Source: Hyperoodon ampullatus (taxonomy: Eukaryota; Chordata; Mammalia; Artiodactyla; Ziphiidae). From it: DNA of 64,000 nucleotides. The notes below the pieces were generated by a model. That model was not told the DNA's origin, ran no database searches, and was given only the letters and a program-made list of their open reading frames with translations. The position numbers were made by a program, and so were the translations under genes. The DNA is taken from positions 2,480,001-2,544,000 of the forward strand of contig OX457065.1 of NCBI GenBank assembly GCA_949752795.1, written 5' to 3'. Positions 38,461 to 50,400 of this stretch are shown piece after piece. Position 1 is the stretch's first letter. Every line of letters starts with the position of its first letter.

Positions 38461-41400
38461 GATCAATGTGGTCGGGCGCGGGTGGTCGGCTGCTTCATTT
38501 GTTCTAGAAGCGCTCACGACGGAGCACGCAGAGTGCCGGCACGAGGAAGATACTCTTACATGTTGGTTACCATGATGGTCTCATTAAGCGAAGCGCACGA
38601 CACCGTAATAAATGGTAGAAGGTGTAATGGATGCCACTGTAGACTGATGAGCCCAAGATCCGGAGCACGCAGAGTGCCGGCACGAGGAAGATACTCTTAC
38701 ATGTTGGTTACCATGATGGTCTCATTAAGCGAAGCGCACGACGTCGTAATAAATGGTAGAAGGTGTAATGGATGCCACTGTAGACTGATGAGCCCAAGAT
38801 CCGGAGGACGAGAGAAACCGGTGGACAAAAAGCAGCCCTTTCTATTCTCCAGCCCTCGGAGGATATGCCCCGTATTACTGCTTCATACTAGCCGGCTCAG
38901 CCTCTTGATTCTGCCTCTTGTTTCTGAACTCTGACAAACATAGGGAATCGCCGGTCTCCGTTCCCTAGCAGGACAGAAGGATCCCTGGGCCTGGATGTTT
39001 CTGGCAAACTGTCACCAACACGCATTCATATTTGTGGGTTTCCATCACCCCTGGTACATGCCCTTATCACAAGATTCATGGTTTTTTTGGGTAAATTCCT
39101 ATGAGTTCCCTCAAAAGTAAGAACCGTGACCAAATTCCTAGTACCCAGCGTGGTGTTTCAAGCATGGAGTAAGCATTGAGAAACATTAAATTAAATACTT
39201 AGAATCTGTAGGCTTTAATGAAATAGGTAGGACACAGCCTCAGCCCTCAAGATGATGGCTTCTCCTGGGAGAACCTCTGTTTTATTCCTTAGTAGATACT
39301 GTGTTCATTTATCTACCAAACAAACTTGACAAGTTTGTTTCTGTGTCCATTGAAAGGGAGAGTCAAAAAGATTTAAATTGAGCTCGCTTTTGCTGAGCAT
39401 CTGATGACTTCATGTAGTTATCTCATTAAATCATCATGACATCTTTATGAGATAAAAGGTGTGATCCCTGCTGTAAAGGTGGGGGAACTGAGGCTTAGAG
39501 AGACAACTTCTCAGGGATGGTAAGTTGGAGAGCCGGGAGTGAAACTCAAGTCCTTGACTCATCAATACTCTTTCTACTTACACTACAACCCAGAAAATGT
39601 GTTCCGTGCCTGACACTGTGTTTCAGGGATAATTGACTTGACATTAGTGCAACAGTATTTAGATAAAACTCACTTTGTAAAAGCCAGTCTTTCCTTCCTC
39701 AAATTTCACTGGCAGGGAACAGACAATTGTGGTGCTGGGTGGAAATTGTGTGGTAGGTATAAACCCAGACAAAGGCGGGCAGCCTGGCTGGGATGAAGGG
39801 GCCACAGAAGACTTGTCTGGGACGGTGATAACACAGGTAGATTCTGAAGGATGAGTGGCCAGATGCAAGGGGTTTGGGGGAGTGGAGGAATAAAGACTTC
39901 AGGTAGAGAGTGCAGCGTAAGTAAGGCCCCCGGATGTGGGCGTCTTGTGATTGATGTTGCGATTGTTACCGTGTTCATGTACTAGTTCAGGCATTCTGCT
40001 TGTGCCTGTGTCATTGTGAAACTTTTCTCTACAAAGTAAATGAAACGTTTCTCTAGAAAGCAAAAGAAAAAGCTCTTTAAACATGGACATTTTTCTTCCC
40101 TTCTCTCTCCTTTTAGGCCCGAAATGCGGAAAAGGCCATGTACGTATCAACTCGATTTCGTCTGTAAATTTCTGTTTGGTCTTTTGATATAGCTTTCTTT
40201 CTCTACCTGTGTTGAAATAGTATTCATATAGTATTTGCCCATACATTTGTTTCCCCCGTAGTGTTTTCTGACAGCTCCCAAAACTTATTCTGGATGAACA
40301 TTTGCTCACCTGCGGTGGTGCAGGGGCTGTTAGAGTGACAGCCCCATAATATTAGTCTTTTTAACATCTGGATGTGTGGCTCACCACAGTGGCCTGATGA
40401 GTAGAGTTTCCCACAGTCCAGTCCTTACACGCCATATGGGTGAAAGGAACACAAATCCTTATAAGCCCTACTTTTTGGAACATGGAAACCCATAACTTCT
40501 CTGTGGTTTCTTGACTGCAATATGTATATATGTTTATGAGTGATGGATGACATTCAGTATGGTCATGAGCAGATTTACCCATCCAGGAACTTGGATGGTA
40601 AGAGATCTCTGAGCAGGATCTAACGGAGTCTTCTCTGTTCCCGGCAGGACGGCCTTAGCAAGATTTCGCCAAGCTCAGCTGGAAGAGGGAAAAGTAAAGG
40701 TTGGTTTAAATCTTCCTCATGAATTTTTAAATTATTGAGAAGAAGTGCAGTAAAACTGCCTCCTGAACAGACTTCAGACTCCAGATCTTCCTCTTTCTCG
40801 TCCATGCTTTCCTGTGTCTTATGAGTCTGTACACTTGAATCCCAGGTAGCTGGGGCAGTGTGATGCTCTGACTACTTGTGCTTCTGTCTGCTCTGTAATA
40901 TGACGATTGGGTTTCCACGTTATCCCAGCCCTGTCTAATACTGAATAGTACAAAGTGGGCTGTGCTGTGAGGAGCAGCTCTAACCTGAAACCAGTAACGA
41001 CCTTAGCTCATGGAGACTCAGCCAGGTTAGGGGTGATACGTACTGTTTCGGATATTTTTGTTTTGTTTTTTAAAATTATACACACCCCCGCACACACACC
41101 TGTATACACACAGACACGCATGTATGTTTATGTTTGTTCTAAACACTGACAGCTGTCATTTCCTAAGGTAGTATACATATGCCATGAAATGGGTATAACC
41201 CGTGTACTTCGCCATCTCTCTGTAACGACTGACCCTGAAGAACATGGGTTTGAACTGCATTGGTTCACTTATACACGGATTTTTTCAACGGTAAATACTA
41301 CAGAACTACACAGTTTGTGCTCGGTTGAATCTGTGGGTGCGGAGGAGACACGGATACTGAAGCCCGACTGTAAGTTATACTTGGGTTAACCCCCATGTTG

Positions 41401-44400
41401 CTCAAGGGTCAAGTGTACTGGACTTTTACGTTGTTTCCAGTGGCTGCCTGTACCAGGTACAACGCAGGGAATGTTTTTGCCTGTGTAGTTCTTTTCTAAG
41501 GAGAGGCTGCAGCGCGAGCCATAGTGCTTGAAGAAGAGCCCCTGGACCTGAAGCTGCAGGTGTCTTTAGCCTGTTAGACGTTCCAGGCTTCATGCCTGAG
41601 TCAGTCACAAATGTTGCACGAAGTTTGTAATTTCGTACAGTACAGCGGCAGCATGTGTTTTGCTTTTCCTTAGGAGCGAAGACCCTTCCTCGCCTCGGAG
41701 TGTACTGAGCTACCCAAAGCCGAGAAGTGGAGACGACAGGTACGTGCTGGGTGAATCTGATCTTACAGGAGAACGGGTCTCTGATGGCTTTTGTACCTAC
41801 ATGACTCTTCAACCAGAATTCTAAGAATTTTTTTTTTTTTTTTTTTTTTTTTTTGTGGTACGCGGGCCTCTCACCGCTGTGGCCTCTCCCGTTGCGGAGC
41901 ACAGGCTCCGGATGCACAGGCTCAGCAGCCATGGCTCACGGGCCCAGCCGCTCCGCGGCACATGGGATCCTCCCAGACCGGGGCACGAACCCGTATCCCC
42001 TGCATCGGCAGGCGGACTCCCAACCACCGCGCCACCAGGGAGGCCCTCTAAGAATTTTTAATTACTCATTTTGAATTATATATTTCTTTTGCTTTCAGAC
42101 TTACTCAAAAGTCATAAAAATATATTGCCTTTTATTTTTTTTCACAGATCATTGGAGAGATCTCAAAAAAAGTGGCTCAGATTCAGAATGGTAAGCTAGC
42201 TTGTCTGTTTAAAGTGCTCGATTCTCAAATCCACAGTTAGCCTTGGGGACGTCAGCCTCCTCTCTCAATAATCAATAGAACAAGTAGGTACAAAATGAGT
42301 AAGAACATAGAAGAATTGAACAATACTGTCGATCAGTTTGACCTAGTTGACCTTTATGGAACACTCCACCTCACAGAAAAGAGTACATTTTCTTAAGAAC
42401 AAATGGAATATTCGCCAAAATAAAGCATATTTTAGGTTATAATATGAATGTTAGCAAACTTAAAATAATTAAAATTTTGAAAAGTATGTTCACTGATTAT
42501 AACACAGTTAACGTAGAAATCGATAACAAAAAGATATCTGGAAAATTCCTAACTATTTAGAAATTAAACATCTAAACAACCCATATGTCTAAGAGGAAAC
42601 CTCAAGGAGATTAGAAAATATTTTGAATTGAATGAGAATGAAAACATAATGTCAGAATTCAGGGGACAAAAAAATTTATAGTATTAAAATAAAAGAAAAT
42701 AAGAAAGGTCTCAAGTCAGTGATCTAAGCTTCTACCCTAAGAAACTAAAAAGGAAGAGCAAATTAATTCCAAAGTAAGCAGAAGGAAGGAAATAATAAAG
42801 AGAAGAAATCAATGAAATTGAAAACAGAAGATGAATAGAGAAAATAGAACAAAAGCGGGTTCTTTAAAAAGATCAGAACTTACCTGGTGGCGCAGCGGTT
42901 AAGAATCTGCCAGCCAATGCAGGGGCCCACGTGCCACACGCAGCAGCAACGGACACCCAGCGCAGCCAAAAATAAATAAAATAAAATTTAAAAAATAAAA
43001 ATAAAAAGATCGGTAAAATCGATAAACTTCCAGTCAGTCAGACTGATCAAGAAAAAACGAAGACACATGGGACTTCCCTGGTGGTCCAGCGGTATAGAGT
43101 CTGCCTTCCAGTGCAGGGGACACAGGTTCAATCCCTGGTCCGGGAACTAAAATCCCGCATGCTGCAGGGCAACTAAGCCCGTGTGCCACAAACTACAGAG
43201 CCCATGCTCCCTGGAGCCTGCATGCCACAACTAGAGAGAGAAAGGCCGCACGCTGCAACAAGAGAGAACTCCGCGCACCACAAAGAAGAGCACACGTGCC
43301 GCAACACGTGCCGCAACAAGCGCTGCACCGAAAGCCTGCGTGCAGCAGCAAAGACCCAATGCAGGCAAAAATAAATAAATAAATAAAATTAAAAACCAAA
43401 ACCAAAAAAAAAAAAAAAAAAAAAACCTCAGCTAACTGGGAATTGAAGGGAACTTTTTTTTTTTTTTTCCTGATAAGGCACTTCTACCAGAAAACCTATG
43501 GCCAGCTATAGGTTGAATGCTTTCCTCCTAAGATCAGGAACCAGGTGGAGATATCCCTTCTCACCGCTTCTATTCAGTATTGTACTGGAATTCCTTTCCA
43601 GTACAGTAAAGCAAGAAAAGGAAATAAAAGGCCCAAAGATTGGAAGGGAAGAAAAATGCTCTATTCTGAGATGACATAATTTTCTATGTAGAAAATCCCA
43701 AGGAATCTACAGAAAGATTTCTTAAATGTATAAATGAGTTTAGCAATATCACAGAATAGAAAATCAATACACAAAAATCAATTCTATTTCTATGTACTAG
43801 CATTGAACATTTGGAACTAGAACTTTTATTAAAGTGTTATTTACAGAAGCATCAAAACAAGAAATATTTAGGTATAAATCTAACAAAATATATGTATGAT
43901 CTGTATGCTGAAAACTATGAAACAGTGATGAAAGAGTCAAAGAACCAATCAAATGGAGACATAGACAGTGTTTGTGGATGGGAAGACTCAATATAGGAAA
44001 GGTGTCAATTCTTTTTCTTCTCAAAATCTATCACAGTCAAAATCCCAGCAGTGGTTTTTGGTTTATGTTGACGAACTGTTTCTAAAATTTAAATGGAAAG
44101 GCAAAGGAACTAGAATAGCCAAAACAGTTTTGAAAAAGAAAAAAATTGGAGTATTCATGACACCTAATTTCATGATTTAATGTAAAGCTAAAGGTATTCA
44201 AGACAATTGGATATTGGTGAAAAATAGACACACAGACCAATTGAACAGAGTAAGAAGTCCAGAAATAGGGGCACACGTATGTGGTCAGTTGACTTGACAA
44301 AGGTACAAAAGCAGTTCAGTGGAGAAAGGGAGGGCTTCTCCCTTGGAATAGCCCCAACTGCTCCCGGCTCCCAGCTGCCAACGACAACACCTCAGCAAAC

Positions 44401-47400
44401 TCCCTGTCGTCATCCCTTTAAATCCATCCCTTAGGGACTTCCCTGGCGGCCCAGTGGTTAAGAACCCGTGCTTCCACTGCAGGGGGCACGGGTTCGATCC
44501 CTGGTCAGGGAAGTAAGATACGGTGTGCTGTGCAGTGCGGCCAAAAAATAAATAAGTAAAAAATAAAGACTATAAATCTGTCCCTTAGTCTCAGTTCTCA
44601 GGCCCTAGTCTTTGTCAAAGATGTTCCCCCTTAGCAAGGTGGGAACAAGTCCTTTCCTGAAAGAACTAGGCTAACACAGACTGCCGCCAGCCCTGATGCT
44701 GACGCTGCCTCACTGCATCTTGGCTGACATTGTTTGGACGCTGTGTCCCCACCTCTAAGAGTTTGCTGTTTCAGTGGTGGTATAAATGGAGCTGCAGGAT
44801 TGCTTCAGTGTGTATTTCTGTGGTTGCTAACGAGGATGAAGTTATTTCCCCCCAGCGCTGCTGAAACTCTGTGCATGATGGTTGCCCTTCCATGATTTAG
44901 GCGTGGGTGGGTTTTCTTATAAATTGAAATAGTATCTTTGTGTTATGCACCTTTTTAGGTGTTGACATTCACTCTTAAGGCTACGACATCGAGTGGTATT
45001 TTCAAGAAACGATAGGACATTTTTGTTTTCTAGCTGGTCTGGGTGAATTCCGAATTCGCGACCTGAATGATGAAATTAACAAGCTGCTAAGAGAGAAGGG
45101 ACACTGGGAGGCCCGGATCAAGGAGCTGGGTGGTCCTGACTATGGGGTAAGCAAGCCGCGGCCCTGGGGGCCGAGCTCGGGTGCTGTCTGCCTGCAGGGT
45201 GGCTCCTGCTGTCCCCGCAGCCCTGCCACAGAGTAGGCACTGGAGAGATGAAAGGAGGCTTGGAAGTGCCTGTTGCGCGTGGACAGGAAACGTGAAAGCA
45301 CGGGCCAGTGGTGCTTGAAGGTCCACAGCGCAGGCCTCAGTACGTGTACTGGCCAGGTGTTCCAGAGTGAGCCACTCGGGCTCCCTGGGCCTCTTGTTTG
45401 AAATGACCTTGGCCCCTCACAGTCTTCTCTGAACTCCTTGAGAATTGGGACAACCATTCCATTGTCGGCTTCTGTACTCAAGGGGGCCCTGGGGACATGG
45501 CTGTGTTTCCTTTCTCTGGATTCTTTAAATGCAGTATTCTAGAACAGTGACTTTCAAGCTTTTAGGCCCATGACCCACTATAAAATAAACACACACACAC
45601 ACACACACACACACTCACTCACTATATCACAACACAGTACTGAAAAAGTACTTGGTATATGTTGCTGCACTTTGATGTTTTCTATTCTGTTCTATCTTGA
45701 TTTTTAAAAAATGGATGATTATGACCCATGTAATGGATTTCACAACCCGCCAGTGGGTGTCAACTTTGAAAAATGCTGCCCCAGGCCCTGCCCCATTTAC
45801 CCAGGTCATTTGAACCAGTAGTATCTAGTCAGTGGACTGTAGTATGTTATGTAAGAAATATGTGCAGTTTTTCTATGTATTTAATGCAAAACCACAGTTC
45901 TCATGTTAGTACCTGGCCTAAAAATAAGGCATTTATTCTTGTTGCAGAAGGAAAGGCACTTCCACTCCTGGGGTACCTGTGCTAGGAACGTTCTCACTGC
46001 ATCTTCAGTAGTTCTGTGACGGTGATTTTGCTCCCTGTCAGACTGCTTTAGTGCAGAGGTTTATTACCCTTCCTGGAAGGGTTACAAAATTAATATGTAC
46101 AATATTCTTAAGTTCCACCACCCAGAGTCACCAGTAATGTTTTTATGTATTTCCTTCTAGAGTCTTTTTTTTTTAAATTTATTTCTTTTATTTGTTGGCT
46201 GCGGTGGGTCTTCGTTGCTGCGCATGGGCTTTCTCTAGTTGCGGCGAGCGGGGGCTACTCTTCATTGCGGTGCATGGGCTTCTTCTTGCCGTGGCTTCTC
46301 TTGTTGCGGAGCGTGGGCTCTAGGCACGTGGGCTTCAGTAGTTGTGTCTCACAGGCTCTAGAACACAGGCTCAGTAGTTGTGGCGCATGGGCTTAGTTGT
46401 TCCGTGGCATGTGGGATCTTCCCGGACCGGGGCTCGAACCCATGTCCCCTGCATTGGCAGGCGGATTCTTAACCACTGCGCCATCAGGGAAGCTCTAGCG
46501 TCTTTTTAATGCTAAAGAATTTTATTTTCATTTTCTATGTACAAAAGTAACATTTAGGGCATTCCCTGGTGGTCCAGTGGTTAGGACTCAGCACTTTAAC
46601 TGCCGTGGCCCAGGTTCTGTCCCTCGTCGGGGAACTAAGATCCTGCAAGCCGCTCAGCGCAGCTGAAAAAAAAAAGTGACACGTTCAGAGTTTGTTTTAC
46701 AAGATGATGGTGATGGTTGCATGACGCTATGAATGTACTAATACCACTGACCTGGACCCTTAAAAATGGTTAAGACGGCAATTTTTTTTGTTACTTGTAT
46801 TTTAGTACAATAATAAGAGAAAAAGTAATATGTTGTTATTAAGTTCCGAAAAGTATAGAGCAGGGCACCATGCAGTCAGGCTGCTTTGAACTAGGAGCAA
46901 CTTGTGGAATATTTGCGTCCATTGTTTTTCCATGAGTCCTGTAACTGAGGTCATACTCATGTATGTACAGTTTTGGTTCTAGGTTGTATACTTCTTTTCA
47001 AAATGGTAACTTTGATTGTATAAAGAGTACCTACTTTTATGTCAAAAAAAGAATACATAACAAAAAATATAAAAATTCTAAAATATAAAAAAATTTTATA
47101 TATTCTATGTGTGATACAGATTACATTATATATTTTCCTACGACACAGAAATGACTGCTATTAACATTTTCTACTTATCTTTCTAGAATTTCTTCTATAC
47201 ATATATATATTTACTTTTACAGATAATGGTTCATTATTCTAACTATATGCTTTGTTCACTTAACAGTTTATCAGACGCATATGTTCATGTCAGTAAATAA
47301 TCATTTATATAATCGTTTCAAAAAGCATTTCTGCGGGCTTCCCTGGTGGCGCAGTGGTTGAGAGTCCGCCTGCCGACTAAGAAATACTTTTGTGTGTATT

Positions 47401-50400
47401 TCCTAAGAATAAGAATGTTCCCTTATATAACCATGGTAGAGTTTAAGACATTTAACTTTGATCCAATCCTCTGGCTGTTTTATTGATTTTCATCCTTTAT
47501 GGCCTTTCCCCTTATAGTACAGAGCCTTGTCCAGGGTCGCATACTGTATGCAGTTGTCAACATCATCATTTTTAGTGGAGAGAATTCCATCTTCTGGATA
47601 TTTCATTTGTCTTCTACTGCTTGTCATTTAGGTTTTTCGCAATTTCTTAAAGCTTTTTTCACTTAACATTATATTGTGTTTTTCTAAGTCAATAAAAGAG
47701 TTCCATATGAACCATCATTTTTAAGCTATAGGATATATTCCATCCTGAATATGCTATAATTTACTTAAATCATCCTCTTACTGTTAGGTATTTAGGTTGA
47801 TTTTTAAGGGATTAAAAAAAGTACCTGAATATATTTCTGTTGTACATTAATATTTTCTACCTTTAGCATTATTACCTTAAATCTGTTTGCAAACATGGAA
47901 ATACTGGGCTTAAGGATCACATCCATTTTCTCTTTTTCCTTCCCAATAAGAAAGTTGGCCCTAAAATGCTGGATCATGAAGGGAAAGAAGTCCCAGGAAA
48001 TCGAGGTTACAAGTACTTCGGAGCAGCGAAAGACTTGCCTGGCGTCAGAGAACTGTTTGAGAGAGAACGTAAGTAACTGGTGTTCGCCGGGGCGTTAGCC
48101 TGGACTTCTTGGTCCTGCTTGTAACAGTAGACATGCCGTCTGCAGGGCACTCTTCCTGTGCCATTTCTTAGCCGCACAGCAGCCCCGTGTCCTCAGAGGA
48201 TTATCGTTCTCAGGTGGGCACACAGTTGGGGCGAGAACGGGAACCCAGAACTGACAGGTGTCACATTGTAGGCTCTGCCCACACCTGTCTGAGTGTGAGC
48301 GAGGAGTCTCCCTGTTTGTAGTTCAGTCAGCTTCGTTTTCAGTTACGTGTTTAGTTGAAAAAACTCTTAACTGAAGGACACATGACACCTTGGGCCGAAC
48401 CCCGAGATGCACAAGTGGAGGAGAGTGAATCCAAGCTGGGTACCCTCTCCGCTCCTGCCCGCCCCTCCACAGCCCTGGGAGCCTCCAAAATGCTGTTGGA
48501 AACCGCTGGTCTGGAATTTCTGTGTATCTTAATTTTGACTTTTCAAAAAGCAGTCCAAGTATTTTATAGAAAGCAGTGTGGAAAGTAGAGAAGGATGAGA
48601 CCGGGATTCCTCCCACTGCTGGCGTTCTGCTGTTTCCTTCCAGTCGGTTTTCCTATTTGTTTAAAAATACAGTTCTGCTCATTCTTTTTTTGTTTGTTTG
48701 TTTGTTTGTTTTATTTATTTATGGCTGTGTTGGGTCTTCGTTTCTCTGCGAGGGCTTTCTCTAGTTGTGGCAAGCGGGAGCCACTCTTCATCGCGGTGCG
48801 CGGGCCTCTCACTGTTGTGGCCTCTCTTGTTGCGGAGCACAGGCTCCAGACGCGCATGCTCAGTAATTGTGGCTCACGGGCCCAGCTGCTCCGCGGCACG
48901 TGGGATCTTCCCAGACCAGGGCTCGAACCCATGTCCCCTGCATTGGCAGGCAGATTCTCAACCACTGCGCCACCAGGGAAGCCCTCATTCTTAAATTCAT
49001 TATGCACGCACTGGTTTTGCGTGCGTGATTGACATCACTTAAAATAATTCAGAGTTTAAATATCATGCTGTTTATTATGAATGCAGTATAATTTTATTAT
49101 AGACAAGTTGTAAAATACAGAAAATCAGAAAAAACACCCACATTTTCACAACTTATAGATGATGGTTGTTGACATGTTGGGGTGTATCCCCTTCCAGTTT
49201 TTTAAGGCTCCTAAAATGAGGGTGTGCTGTGTATGTTACTGGTTTTTTTTTTTGCTTTTACATTGTTTCTAAATTTATTTATTTATTCCAGTCATAGAGT
49301 GTTTTTTTTTTTTTTACCAAGAAAGTGCACAACTTAGTCTTAATGCATATAATGGAAATAGTAGCACAGGGACTTCCCTGGTGGTCCAGTGGTTAAGACT
49401 CCATGCCTCCCCTACAGGGGGCACGGGTTTAAACCCTGGTCGGGAAACTAATATCCCGAATGTCGCACGGCAAAAAAAATAAAAATAAAAATAGTAGCAC
49501 AGTCCCCTTGACCCCCATCCCAGTGCCCTGCTAGAGATGACCCGTCACTGTTATTATCTGTTTGGAATGTTCCCTTCCAGCCTTTTCCATACACTTCCAT
49601 GCTTATTTCATCAACTAAATTACATCAGCATAAGTGACAGATGACTCAACCCCAATTACTTTAGGCAGAAAAGTCTATAAATTTATTGGCTCACATAACT
49701 GACAAGTTTGCCTTCGGGAATGGCCGGTTCCAGGTCACATTGCTCCGTTTTGCAGTTTTGGCTTCCATCCTGTGAGCTTTTTTCTCTGTCTCACTCTCCT
49801 CTTGTGGTGGCTCGTTGTCCGTCATCGACTTAAATTTTGTTCTCTCTCAGCAACAGATTTTTTTCCCCCTAACAGTTCAAGCAGAATTCCCAGAATTGAG
49901 TCTGGTTGGCTTTGGTTGGATCACAGCTCCATCCTGTGGCCGGAATGCGTGCAGTGCTCTGAGCCTGCTAGGTTTCAGCCCTGTCCTGGATGCAGCAAGC
50001 CCACGTGGTGGAGGGGTGGACAGGGTTGTGTGTTCAGTCCTTCCATGTCCTCTCATGGTTCTCCTTAGAATGCCAAGTGATGTGACGGATTAGAGTCTCA
50101 GGGATTAACCGTACTTGGTGTGACCATCCCTCCTTTGGTACTTAGTTATTTCTAGATGTTTATAATTATAACATTTTTGCTGATCTGGTGCTTGAAACAA
50201 TGTATTATTTTTATTTTTTTGTTTCCCCCCATTACTAATGAAATTGACAATCGAATTCAGTTACTAAATGAAATTTTCATACATAAGAGTTTTTTCTTCT
50301 TCAATTATCAGGCTTTATTCTTTGACTAATCTGTTGGGTTGTCATTTCCCTTTTGATTTTCAAGTATTACTAAATATTCTGAATAGTAAGTCTTAATGTG

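Larger units (their letters stand above)
42280..44335 (+). mobile_element. L1 ORF2 body, broken, in ISY1 intron 5
   Basis: Phrases such as GACCTTTATGGAACACTCCA, AACTATTTAGAAATTAAACA and GAAAATCAATACACAAAAAT are L1 ORF2. Many stops are present, and two SINEs (42875-43002, 43069-43425) interrupt it. A relic with no coding capacity. Confidence 0.88.

Noticed and set aside
38521..38802. Possible C/D snoRNA in the duplicated unit
   Set aside because: ATGATGG and CTGA resemble C and D boxes, but the C box is imperfect and no terminal stem is visible.
38443..38934. 163-aa frame with a repeated 47-residue block
   Set aside because: The repeat follows from the 141-bp DNA duplication. It lies in ISY1 intron 1, partly in MIR/L2-like sequence.
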